Positions 24,021 to 30,643 of a DNA stretch of 30,643 bases are shown here, in pieces. The position numbers were made by a program, and so were the translations under genes. This DNA is from Cryomorphaceae bacterium (GTDB lineage Bacteria; Bacteroidota; Bacteroidia; Flavobacteriales; BACL11), in assembly GCA_949531795.1 (NCBI GenBank), contig CATIQX010000190.1, positions 1 to 30,643 of the forward strand, given 5' to 3'. The notes beneath the pieces are model-generated. The model was not told the origin of the DNA and searched no databases. It saw nothing but the letters and a program-made list of their open reading frames with translations. The stretch's first letter is position 1. Each line of letters starts with the position of its first letter.

Positions 24021-24641
24021 ATGGAATACAATACTGAACGAGAACACCTTATCATTCCTGAGTACGGAAGACATGTGCAAACAATGATAAACCATGCAGC
24101 TGCAATAACTGATAAAGTTGAACAACAAAAATGTGTAGATGCTATCATTGCTTTTATGGGGCAAATGAATCCACATTTACGTGATGTAAAGGAATTCACA
24201 CACAAACTCTGGGACCAACTACATATAATGTCGGATTTCAAATTAGAGATTGAATCTCCTTATAAAAAACCAGCAATTGAAAAACTAGCAGAACGGCCTG
24301 AAAAAATGATCTATCCTGGTAATAAAATCAAATTCTCTTACTACGGAAATACAGTTCAAACCATGATTGACTCAGCTATAAAAATGGAAGGAGATGAAAA
24401 GGAGATACTATCAGGTATGATTGCAAACCAAATGAAGAAATCTTATATCCTTTTTAACGAAAGCTCAGTGGACAACAATATGATTCGCTTACATCTTAAG
24501 CAAATGTCAAATAACCAACTTACTTTAGCTAGTGACTTTGAGTTTATCCGTTCAGCATCTGTAAGGCAGGGTGGTGGAAAGAGTACAATTAAAAAGACTA
24601 ATAGCAAAAAGAAAAATTATAAAAAGAACTACAAACAATAA
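24021..24641 (+). CDS. DUF4290 domain-containing protein
   Basis: The protein has 206 residues. The beginning (M-E-Y-N-T-E-R-E-H-L-I-I-P-E-Y-G-R-H-V-Q) and the body (about 1-180, predicted mostly helical, with P-E-Y-G-R-x-V-Q and a second Y-G-N-T-V-Q-T-M-I-D copy near 113-122) match the Bacteroidota family DUF4290. The two similar helical segments may reflect an internal duplication. The last ~20 residues are a Lys/Asn-rich basic tail, possibly for binding nucleic acid or acidic lipid. No signal peptide or membrane segment is seen. It lies 6 bases before murA and shares its promoter, so a link to the cell wall is possible, but no function is established. Confidence 0.85.
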   Translation: MEYNTEREHLIIPEYGRHVQTMINHAAAITDKVEQQKCVDAIIAFMGQMNPHLRDVKEFTHKLWDQLHIMSDFKLEIESPYKKPAIEKLAERPEKMIYPGNKIKFSYYGNTVQTMIDSAIKMEGDEKEILSGMIANQMKKSYILFNESSVDNNMIRLHLKQMSNNQLTLASDFEFIRSASVRQGGGKSTIKKTNSKKKNYKKNYKQ

Positions 24642-24647
24642 AACTAG

Positions 24648-25955
24648 ATGGCTACATTTAAGGTAAAAGGAGGAATTAAACTTAAAGGTGATTTACACCC
24701 TCAAGGGGCAAAAAATGAGGCATTACAAGTATTATGTGCTGTACTGTTAACTCCTAATGAAGTAATCATGGAAAATGTACCCGACATCCGTGATGTAAAT
24801 ATTCTGATTGACCTTTTACGTGATTTAAATGTTAATGTAAAAAAAATAAACGAATCAACTTATAGTTTTAAGGCAGACAAGGTTAATATCGACTATCTTT
24901 CTTCAGAAGACTATAAAGTAAAAAGTAGTCGAATTAGAGGCTCAATTATGATAGTAGGTCCCTTGCTAGCTAGATATGGAAAAGGATATATCCCAAGGCC
25001 TGGAGGAGATAAAATAGGTAGAAGAAGATTAGACACGCACTTCATAGGTTTTGAAAACCTCGGAGCTAATTTTGTATATGATAGCAAAGAAGAATTTTAT
25101 AGAGTCACTGCTGACCAATTAAAAGGAACAGATATGCTTCTTGATGAAGCATCAGTAACAGGAACAGCAAATATTGTAATGACAGCCGTTATGGCGAAGG
25201 GAAAAACAAGTATTTATAATGCAGCTTGTGAACCTTACTTACAGCAACTCTGTAAGATGCTAAATTCTATGGGGGCTAAAATTACTGGAGTTGGATCTAA
25301 TTTATTGCACATTGAAGGAGTTAAAAACTTAATAGGCTGTACACATAGGATCCTGCCTGACATGATTGAAATCGGCTCTTTTATTGGCTTGGCAGCAATC
25401 ACAAAATCAGAGATTACTATCAAAAATGTATGTTATGATGAGTTAGGATTAATCCCGTCTGTTTTTAGTAAACTAGGTATAAAAATGGAGCGTAAAGGAG
25501 ATGACATTTACATTCCAGCTCAGGAAAGTTATGAAATACAATCTTTTATTGACGGTTCAATTTTAACCATTTCGGATGCGCCTTGGCCAGGATTTACTCC
25601 TGATTTATTAAGTATTATTCTGGTCGTTGCTTCTCAAGCCAAGGGAACTGTTCTTGTACATCAAAAAATGTTTGAATCACGCCTTTTCTTTGTAGACAAA
25701 CTAATTGACATGGGGGCACAAATTATTTTATGTGACCCACATAGGGCTACAGTAATTGGACTCAATCATCATTTTCAGTTTAAGCCAACAACTATGACTT
25801 CACCTGATATTCGTGCAGGAGTTTCACTTTTACTAGCCGCTCTTGCTGCTGGTGGAGAAAGTACTATACACAATGTAGAGCAGATTGATAGAGGATACCA
25901 AAATATTGACACAAGATTAAATGCCATTGGCGCACAAATAACAAGAATAAACTAA
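24648..25955 (+). CDS. murA: UDP-N-acetylglucosamine 1-carboxyvinyltransferase MurA (Cys-to-Asp form)
   Basis: This 435-residue cytosolic enzyme catalyses the first committed step of peptidoglycan synthesis, moving enolpyruvate from PEP to UDP-GlcNAc. K22-N23 in Q-G-A-K-N-E-A matches the catalytic lysine, and D319 in P-G-F-T-P-D319-L matches the general-base aspartate (E. coli D305). In the mobile loop, P-G-G-D121-K-I-G-R-R-R-L-D-T-H carries Asp where E. coli has Cys115 (P-G-G-C-A-I-G). That cysteine is the covalent target of fosfomycin, so this enzyme should be active but insensitive. The two inside-out alpha/beta domains cover the full length. It is co-transcribed with DUF4290 upstream and a TlpA-like gene 2 bases downstream. 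Confidence 0.95.
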   Translation: MATFKVKGGIKLKGDLHPQGAKNEALQVLCAVLLTPNEVIMENVPDIRDVNILIDLLRDLNVNVKKINESTYSFKADKVNIDYLSSEDYKVKSSRIRGSIMIVGPLLARYGKGYIPRPGGDKIGRRRLDTHFIGFENLGANFVYDSKEEFYRVTADQLKGTDMLLDEASVTGTANIVMTAVMAKGKTSIYNAACEPYLQQLCKMLNSMGAKITGVGSNLLHIEGVKNLIGCTHRILPDMIEIGSFIGLAAITKSEITIKNVCYDELGLIPSVFSKLGIKMERKGDDIYIPAQESYEIQSFIDGSILTISDAPWPGFTPDLLSIILVVASQAKGTVLVHQKMFESRLFFVDKLIDMGAQIILCDPHRATVIGLNHHFQFKPTTMTSPDIRAGVSLLLAALAAGGESTIHNVEQIDRGYQNIDTRLNAIGAQITRIN

Positions 25956-25957
25956 AC

Positions 25958-26470
25958 ATGCAAAAAATACTTTCAGTTCTAATACTAAGCTTGGCAATCA
26001 ACCTTACTACAGCACAAGAAATAGGACTAAAAATTGGAGATATTGCTCCTGAGCTAGCGTACAATAACCCTAAAGGAAATAAACTAAAGCTATCACAGCT
26101 AAAAGGAAAATTGGTGTTAATTGATTTTTGGGCTTCTTGGTGCACTCCATGTCGTAGGGAAAATCCAAACTTAGTGGACGCTTACAGAAAATATACTAAA
26201 GGAAAATTCAAAAACGGAAATGGATTTGAGATTTTTAGTTTATCTCTTGATAAGAGTAACAGTGCTTGGGTAAAAGCAATTAACAAAGATCAACTTTTTT
26301 GGGAATACCATGTTTCTGATTTAGGAGGCTGGCAATCAGAAGGGTCAAATAAATATGGTATTCGCAGCATACCAAGCAACGTGCTTATTAACGGAAAAGG
26401 AATCATTATTGCACGCGATTTAAAAGGTCCTGCACTCAACCGCTTTTTAGAAGGTCAAAAAAATAACTGA
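25958..26470 (+). CDS. TlpA-like thiol-disulfide oxidoreductase, exported
   Basis: This 170-residue protein has a signal peptide (about 1-19, MQKILSVLILSLAINLTTA) and a thioredoxin-fold AhpC/TSA-TlpA domain. The redox motif is W61-C62-T-P-C65-R-R-E in the context L-V-L-I-D-F-W-A-S-W-C, and the cis-proline region is R-S-I-P-S-N-V-L-I-N near 135-145. It most likely reduces or exchanges disulfides in the periplasm, for example on envelope proteins or apocytochromes; the exact client is not predictable. It ends the DUF4290-murA unit, 2 bases after murA. Its TGA stop forms part of the inverted repeat GACAAAATGTC upstream of the grpE promoter. Confidence 0.9.
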   Translation: MQKILSVLILSLAINLTTAQEIGLKIGDIAPELAYNNPKGNKLKLSQLKGKLVLIDFWASWCTPCRRENPNLVDAYRKYTKGKFKNGNGFEIFSLSLDKSNSAWVKAINKDQLFWEYHVSDLGGWQSEGSNKYGIRSIPSNVLINGKGIIIARDLKGPALNRFLEGQKNN

Positions 26471-26479
26471 CAAAATGTC
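26469..26479 (+). promoter_or_regulatory. Inverted repeat GACA-AAA-TGTC upstream of grpE
   Basis: A perfect 4-bp inverted repeat with a 3-base centre overlaps the stop of the TlpA-like gene and sits 13 bases before the -24/-12 element. It could be an operator or activator half-site, but it is short and may be chance. Confidence 0.3.
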
Positions 26480-26492
26480 TTTTCTTACGCTT

Positions 26493-26508
26493 TGGCAAAA
26501 TACTTGCA
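26493..26508 (+). promoter_or_regulatory. Sigma-54-type (-24/-12) promoter of grpE-dnaJ
   Basis: TGGCAAAATACTTGCA matches the sigma-54 consensus TGGCAC-N5-TTGCA, with the invariant GG (26494-26495) and GC (26506-26507) exactly 10 bases apart. The predicted start of transcription is near 26519, 19 bases before the grpE ATG. No TAnnTTTG box is seen in this interval, unlike most other promoters in the window. Confidence 0.6.
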
Positions 26509-26537
26509 TTATATAATAGTGTAAAAAAAAATACTCA

Positions 26538-27107
26538 ATGAGCAAAAAAAAACAAACACAGCAAGAAGTCACTGAAGAAATAAAACAAACTGAAACAGTG
26601 AAATCAGAAGAAAAAACTACTTCTATAGAAGAAGAAGCAAAAGAAGATTTAAAGGAAGAGATAAAAAAAGAACTTACTTTGGAAGAGCAGTTAGCAGCAG
26701 AAAAAGATAAGAATTTACGTCTATTTGCAGAGTTTGAAAACTTCAGAAGAAGAAATGCTAAAGAAAGAATGGAATTATTTAGCACTGCCAACAAGGACAT
26801 TATGACCATTTTACTGCCAATTCTGGACAATTTTGAGCGCTCCATAAAAGCCAATAATTATTCCGAAGAAGATGGGCCAGTACTTATCTACAAACAATTA
26901 AAAGCTGAGTTGGATAAAAAAGGGTTAAAAGAAATTGAAGACCCGAATGGCAAAGTGTTAGATACCGATTTTCATGAAGCAATAACCAACATCCCTGCAC
27001 CATCAGAAGATATGAAGGGGAAAATTATTGATACAATTGAAAAAGGATATTTACTAGGTAGTAAAATATTACGTTATGCAAAAGTAGTAGTTGCAAATAA
27101 AGATTAA
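26538..27107 (+). CDS. grpE: Nucleotide exchange factor GrpE
   Basis: This 189-residue co-chaperone releases ADP from DnaK as a homodimer. The first ~50 residues are Lys/Glu-rich and disordered, then a long dimerising helix (about 45-100) contains L-R-L-F-A-E-F-E-N-F-R-R-R-N-A-K-E-R, the GrpE signature. The C-terminal beta domain carries D-F-H-E-A-I and V-E/I-E-K-G-Y-L-L-G-x-K-I-L-R-Y-A-K-V-V-V, typical of the family. ATG at 26538. dnaJ follows after 3 bases. A sigma-54-like promoter precedes it. dnaK is not in the window. Confidence 0.97.
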   Translation: MSKKKQTQQEVTEEIKQTETVKSEEKTTSIEEEAKEDLKEEIKKELTLEEQLAAEKDKNLRLFAEFENFRRRNAKERMELFSTANKDIMTILLPILDNFERSIKANNYSEEDGPVLIYKQLKAELDKKGLKEIEDPNGKVLDTDFHEAITNIPAPSEDMKGKIIDTIEKGYLLGSKILRYAKVVVANKD

Positions 27108-27110
27108 ATC

Positions 27111-28226
27111 ATGTCGAAAAGAGATTATTACGAAACACTAGGTGTTAGCCAAAATGCTGAAACCAAAGAAATAAAAAAGGCTTATAGAAAATTAGCGGTT
27201 AAATATCATCCTGATAAAAACCCTGAGAATAAAGCGGCCGAAGATAAATTCAAAGAAGCTGCTGAGGCTTATGATGTATTAAGTAGTCCTGAAAAAAAAC
27301 AAAAGTACGACCAGTACGGCCACGCAGGAATGGGAGGATCTTCAGGGGGAGGATATGGTGGAGGTGGAATGAATATGGATGACATATTTAGTCAGTTTGG
27401 AGATGTTTTTGGCGGGGGTGGATTTGGTGGAGGTGGAAGAAGTAGAAGCGGAAGAAGAGTAGTAAAAGGAACTAACCTTAGAATTCGTCTATCATTAAAT
27501 CTCAAAGAAATAGCTGAAGGAGTAGAAAAAAAAATAAAAGTAAGTCGATTAGTAAACGCTGATGGCGTAACTTACAATACCTGTAATACTTGTAATGGAA
27601 GTGGCCAAATCACGAGAATTAGTAATACCATTTTAGGGCAAATGCAAACAGCAAGTCCCTGTCCACATTGTAACGGAAACGGTAAAAGCATAGATAAACG
27701 CCCACAAGGAACTGATGCTAATGGCATGATCAAAGAAAGTGAGACAGTAAAAATCACTATACCAGCAGGAGTTGAAGATGGTATGCAACTAAAAGTAAGC
27801 GGGAAAGGAAATGATGCTCCAATGCAGGGTGTAAATGGAGATTTAATTGTTTTAATTCATGTTGAAGAACATGATCAACTTGTAAGAGATGGTCAAAATC
27901 TACATTTTGATCATTACATTAGTTTTACGGATGCTGCTCTAGGAACAAATACTGAAATTCCGACAATAAGTGGAAAGGTTAAAATTAAATTAGAAGAAGG
28001 AATCCAAAGCGGAAAAATATTGCGTTTAAAAGGGAAGGGATTACCATCAGTAAATAGTTATGGAACTGGTGACCTTCTTATCCACATAAATGTTTGGACG
28101 CCACAGAAATTATCTAAAGATGAAAAAGAATTTTTTGAAAACTCAAAAAAATCAGATTCATTTACTCCAAGGCCTACTGGAAAAGATAAATCTTTTTTTG
28201 ATAGAGTAAAAGAAATGTTTGGTTAA
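27111..28226 (+). CDS. dnaJ: Chaperone DnaJ with a reduced zinc-binding domain
   Basis: This 371-residue Hsp40 delivers clients to DnaK and stimulates its ATPase. The J-domain (1-70) has the H33-P-D35 tripeptide. A Gly/Phe-rich linker (about 74-115) and two C-terminal client-binding beta domains follow. The zinc region is shortened: only two C-x-x-C-x-G-x-G repeats remain, C158-N-T-C161-N-G-S-G and C184-P-H-C187-N-G-N-G, against four in E. coli DnaJ. By spacing they match repeats II and III, which form one zinc site; repeats I and IV are absent and replaced by ordinary sequence. Downstream, the ABC exporter ATPase starts one base after the stop. Confidence 0.96.
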   Translation: MSKRDYYETLGVSQNAETKEIKKAYRKLAVKYHPDKNPENKAAEDKFKEAAEAYDVLSSPEKKQKYDQYGHAGMGGSSGGGYGGGGMNMDDIFSQFGDVFGGGGFGGGGRSRSGRRVVKGTNLRIRLSLNLKEIAEGVEKKIKVSRLVNADGVTYNTCNTCNGSGQITRISNTILGQMQTASPCPHCNGNGKSIDKRPQGTDANGMIKESETVKITIPAGVEDGMQLKVSGKGNDAPMQGVNGDLIVLIHVEEHDQLVRDGQNLHFDHYISFTDAALGTNTEIPTISGKVKIKLEEGIQSGKILRLKGKGLPSVNSYGTGDLLIHINVWTPQKLSKDEKEFFENSKKSDSFTPRPTGKDKSFFDRVKEMFG

Positions 28227-28227
28227 A

Positions 28228-29124
28228 ATGAAAGAACCCATATTTATAGCGAAAGATGTTATTAAGGAATATGGTGACTATACTGCACTAAATAAAGTAA
28301 ACATAACAGTACCCAAAGGTAGTATTTACGGACTATTAGGTCCTAATGGTGCCGGTAAGACTACATTAATGCGCATTATTAATCAAATTACCGCTCCAGA
28401 TAATGGGAGCTTAACTTTTGATGGAGCCCCTTTAAGTAAACACCATATTTCGGATATTGGCTACCTTCCTGAAGAAAGAGGGCTTTATAAAAAAATGAAG
28501 GTAGGTGAACAAGCCCTATACCTAGCGCAATTAAAAGGAATGTCATATGATAAAGCCTTAGAAAAATTAAAGTTTTGGTTTAAAAAACTAGATATCCTAA
28601 GTTGGTGGAACAAAAAAGTAGAAGAACTTAGCAAAGGAATGGCACAGAAAATTCAGTTTGTGGTAACCGTAATTCATGAGCCAAGACTATTAATTTTTGA
28701 TGAGCCCTTTAGTGGGTTTGACCCCATAAATGCAGCTATCATCCGAAAAGAAATTTTACAACTTAGCGAAAAAGGAACGACTATTATTTTCTCTACTCAC
28801 AGAATGGAATCAGTGGAAGAAATTTGTGACCACATTGCACTTATCAATAAAGCACAAACCATACTTGAAGGCCCAATTCAAAAAATAAAAAAGCAATTCG
28901 CTAATAATTCTTACGAAGTAATTACGACAGATGAGGTATTAAGTGAAAACAATTTTTTTTCTATCATTAATCAGAAAGAAACCAAATATAGCTTACTTTT
29001 AAAAGAAGGCAAGACACAACAAGAGGCTTTACAAAACATTATTCAGCAGACTGAAATTATTTCCTTTAGAAAAGAAATTCCAAGCATGGAAGAAATCTTT
29101 ATAAAAGCAATAAACAATGCGTAA
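28228..29124 (+). CDS. ABC transporter ATP-binding protein, NatA-like
   Basis: This 298-residue ATPase has a complete nucleotide-binding domain: Walker A G38-P-N-G-A-G-K-T-T46, signature L134-S-K-G-M-A-Q140, Walker B L154-L-I-F-D-E-P160, and the switch H in F-S-T-H-R. The C-terminal ~80 residues match the DUF4162-type extension of NatA/CcmA-like ATPases. I chose ATG at 28228; a TTG nine bases earlier would overlap dnaJ and is less likely. It pairs with the ABC-2 permease that overlaps its end by 8 bases. NatAB-type exporters move ions, drugs or lipids; the substrate here is unknown. It is placed behind dnaJ in the same run of genes and may be co-induced with it. Confidence 0.92.
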   Translation: MKEPIFIAKDVIKEYGDYTALNKVNITVPKGSIYGLLGPNGAGKTTLMRIINQITAPDNGSLTFDGAPLSKHHISDIGYLPEERGLYKKMKVGEQALYLAQLKGMSYDKALEKLKFWFKKLDILSWWNKKVEELSKGMAQKIQFVVTVIHEPRLLIFDEPFSGFDPINAAIIRKEILQLSEKGTTIIFSTHRMESVEEICDHIALINKAQTILEGPIQKIKKQFANNSYEVITTDEVLSENNFFSIINQKETKYSLLLKEGKTQQEALQNIIQQTEIISFRKEIPSMEEIFIKAINNA

Positions 29125-30382
29125 AATTTGGCTAATCATAAAAAGAGAATACCTGGTACGAGTACGTAAAAAGTCGTTTATAGTAATGACTATTGTTGGA
29201 CCACTACTAATGGTAGCATTAATGATATTCCCTGCTTATTTAGCCAATCAAACCCAAGAAGTAAGAACTATAGCTATTGATGAGGATGGTTTTGAATTCA
29301 CTAACCAGATTGAAGACACTGATTTTTTACATTTCAGTAAGATACCCAATAAAGAGGCAGTTCTATTAAAAAATGATTTCTCTAAAAGTAATTATTACGC
29401 ACTTCTACGCATTAAGGAAAATAATTTCACCCTTTATTCCAATCAACAAATTAGTTTATCAGTTAGTAAGGCAATAGAGAACCAACTGGAACAAATTATT
29501 GAACACCAAAAACTAAAAGCAGCAGGTATTGACCTTGATATACTCTCAGAAGCCGAAAGTACAGTACGCATTACAACCAAAATAATTACAGAAGATGGAA
29601 ATACTACCAAATCAAAAGCTGAGGCAAGTATGGGTATTGGCTTTATTTGTGGCATTCTTATCTATATTTTCATATTTATGTATGGCACCATGGTTATGCG
29701 CGGGGTAATTGAAGAAAAAACAAGTCGTATTGTTGAAGTCATTATTTCATCAGTAAAACCATTTCAGTTAATGATGGGGAAAATAATTGGAGTTGCACTA
29801 GTAGGGCTTACTCAATTTTTACTTTGGATACTCCTTACTATTGCTATTACAAGTGTTGCAGAGCTTATGTTTATTAATGCCGGTAGCATGTCTACTGAAT
29901 TAAGCTCCACTCAGCAGTCTAGCTTGTTAATTGAACTCAGTAATTTAACTGGAGGAATAAATCTTGTACAGATATTTATTTCTTTTATTTTTTATTTTTT
30001 AGCAGGGTATCTAATGTATAGCTCTTTGTTTGCTGCAGTTGGTTCGGCAGTTGATGCAGAGGCTGACACCCAGCAATTTGTATTACCAATTACTATTCCA
30101 TTAATACTAGCTTTTATACTTATACAACCAATAATGGAGAACCCAGATGGACCACTAGCCTTTTGGATGAGTATCATTCCCTTTACTTCTCCTGTTATTA
30201 TGATGGTGCGTTTACCTTTTGGAGTTGCTAATTGGGAATTAGCTCTTTCAATGGGTATATTAATTCTTTCTTTTGTACTAACTACCTATTTAGCAGGTAA
30301 AATATACCGAACAGGAATTCTAATGTATGGTAAAAAAACTAGCTATAAAGAGCTATGGAAGTGGTTATCTTACAAAGAATAG
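29117..30382 (+). CDS. ABC-2 type permease, NatB-like
   Basis: This 421-residue inner-membrane permease partners the preceding ATPase. One N-terminal membrane segment (about 21-43) is followed by a ~125-residue extracytoplasmic domain (about 44-170) and then five or so membrane helices (about 172-415). The amphipathic coupling region contains R-G-V-I-E-E-K-T-S-R-I-V-E-V-I-I-S-S-V-K-P-F-Q-L-M-M-G-K, a strong hallmark of NatB/ABC-2 exporters. It overlaps the ATPase gene by 8 bases, indicating coupled translation. No clear terminator follows, only AT-rich sequence. Confidence 0.92.
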   Translation: MRKIWLIIKREYLVRVRKKSFIVMTIVGPLLMVALMIFPAYLANQTQEVRTIAIDEDGFEFTNQIEDTDFLHFSKIPNKEAVLLKNDFSKSNYYALLRIKENNFTLYSNQQISLSVSKAIENQLEQIIEHQKLKAAGIDLDILSEAESTVRITTKIITEDGNTTKSKAEASMGIGFICGILIYIFIFMYGTMVMRGVIEEKTSRIVEVIISSVKPFQLMMGKIIGVALVGLTQFLLWILLTIAITSVAELMFINAGSMSTELSSTQQSSLLIELSNLTGGINLVQIFISFIFYFLAGYLMYSSLFAAVGSAVDAEADTQQFVLPITIPLILAFILIQPIMENPDGPLAFWMSIIPFTSPVIMMVRLPFGVANWELALSMGILILSFVLTTYLAGKIYRTGILMYGKKTSYKELWKWLSYKE

Positions 30383-30498
30383 TAAGATTTAATCATCATT
30401 TTCAGGTATTTTGGTCTTATAAAATAAAATATCGCCTATATTTCAATAAATATTTAACAAGCTATAGTGTTAATTTTTAAGATATTAAGTGTAATACG

Positions 30499-30512
30499 AA
30501 CATTTAAATGTT
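30499..30512. repeat. 14-base perfect palindrome AACATTTAAATGTT
   Basis: A perfect inverted repeat in the 208-base gap before the last gene, about 45 bases upstream of its promoter. It has no T-tract, so it is not a terminator; an operator role is possible, but AT-rich palindromes arise by chance. Confidence 0.35.
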
Positions 30513-30554
30513 AAAAAGATGCGGTTTTTTTAGGTGTTAATTGTTAAAGAGGTT

Positions 30555-30562
30555 TATCTTTG
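30555..30562 (+). promoter_or_regulatory. Promoter (-7 box) of the last gene
   Basis: TATCTTTG is an exact TAnnTTTG match followed by GCC, 28 bases before the ATG at 30591. Confidence 0.65.
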
Positions 30563-30590
30563 CCACCGTATTAATCATAAAAAAAGAAAA

Positions 30591-30643
30591 ATGAAAAAAA
30601 ATTTACGTAACATATTAGTCTTAGCAATGGGATTAATGACAAC
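30591..30643 (+). CDS. N-terminal fragment of an exported protein (cut by window edge)
   Basis: Only 17 complete codons are visible: MKKNLRNILVLAMGLMT. The Lys/Arg-containing beginning followed by a hydrophobic run is the start of a signal peptide. The frame is open to the window end. A perfect -7 promoter box lies upstream, supporting a real gene. The mature protein is outside the window, so nothing can be said about its family. Confidence 0.75.
   Translation, partial: MKKNLRNILVLAMGLMT

Noticed and set aside
23919..24241. Two minus-strand frames of 85 and 87 codons opposite the DUF4290 gene
   Set aside because: They run antisense to the well-supported DUF4290 gene and through the terminator and promoter between 23965 and 24003.
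26447..26854. 135-codon minus-strand frame over the start of grpE
   Set aside because: It is the antisense reading of the Lys/Glu-rich grpE N-terminus, giving a Ser/Phe-rich sequence without a domain.
27300..27450. GGA/GGT-rich tract in dnaJ as a possible repeat element
   Set aside because: It encodes the normal Gly/Phe-rich linker of DnaJ.
28219..28227. Upstream TTG start for the NatA-like ATPase overlapping dnaJ
   Set aside because: The ATG at 28228 gives the usual ABC ATPase N-terminus and sits one base after the dnaJ stop.
1..30643. CRISPR arrays, insertion sequences, prophage or toxin-antitoxin genes
   Set aside because: I saw no regularly spaced repeats, transposase or phage motifs, or terminal inverted repeats on reading through the window.

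Overview
The window looks like a chromosomal segment of a Bacteroidota bacterium, most likely order Flavobacteriales. The evidence is an AT-rich genome, promoters of the Bacteroidota type (TAnnTTTG near -7, sometimes with TTG near -33), no Shine-Dalgarno sequences, type IX secretion (T9SS) components, TonB-dependent receptors with a carboxypeptidase-like N-terminal domain, a bacterial geranylgeranylglyceryl-phosphate synthase, and Bacteroidota-specific families (DUF3127, DUF4290). I see no phage, insertion sequence, CRISPR array or defence island. Both window edges cut a gene.

Layout. 1-1493 (-): start of clpP and complete tig. 1711-1792 (-): tRNA-Leu(UAG) with its own promoter. 1906-2259 (+): a DUF3127 protein with an SSB-like acidic tail, ending at a perfectly palindromic bidirectional terminator. 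2374-6018 (-): a tightly packed unit of a flippase-like membrane protein, a GT2 glycosyltransferase, an OppC-type permease and a DUF2179 protein. 6060-6614 (+): ruvC, divergent from that unit and convergent with greA-HIT (6615-7483, -) with no base between the stop codons. 7556-16573 (-): a large envelope operon of a 1226-residue TonB-dependent receptor, a 1405-residue T9SS cargo-like protein and a PorV/PorQ-family outer-membrane protein, closed by a terminator. 16686-17102 (+): a Rieske-fold-like lipoprotein that has lost both histidine ligands. 17333-18625 (-): ahcY, divergent from 18694-19275 (+), a phosphopantetheinyl transferase. 19339-21413 (+): geranylgeranylglyceryl-phosphate synthase, a YkoF-like thiamine-binding protein, a PnuC-type transporter and a NadR-like P-loop kinase, overlapping or nearly so. 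21589-23935 (+): a TPP riboswitch followed by a TonB-dependent receptor. 24021-26470 (+): DUF4290, murA, TlpA-like thioredoxin. 26538-30382 (+): grpE, dnaJ and a NatAB-type ABC exporter. 30591 to the end (+): start of an exported protein.

How the genes work together. The clearest pathway is thiamine acquisition: a riboswitch-controlled outer-membrane receptor beside a cytoplasmic-membrane PnuC-type transporter, a kinase that could trap substrate and a thiamine-binding protein. The second coherent unit is the receptor/cargo/PorV operon, which looks like a dedicated export-and-surface-display cassette. The third is the grpE-dnaJ chaperone unit, preceded by a sequence that fits a sigma-54 (-24/-12) promoter exactly at the invariant positions, unlike the TAnnTTTG promoters elsewhere in the window. 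Other points of note are a MurA with Asp in place of the fosfomycin-target Cys and a DnaJ with only half of its zinc-binding motifs.
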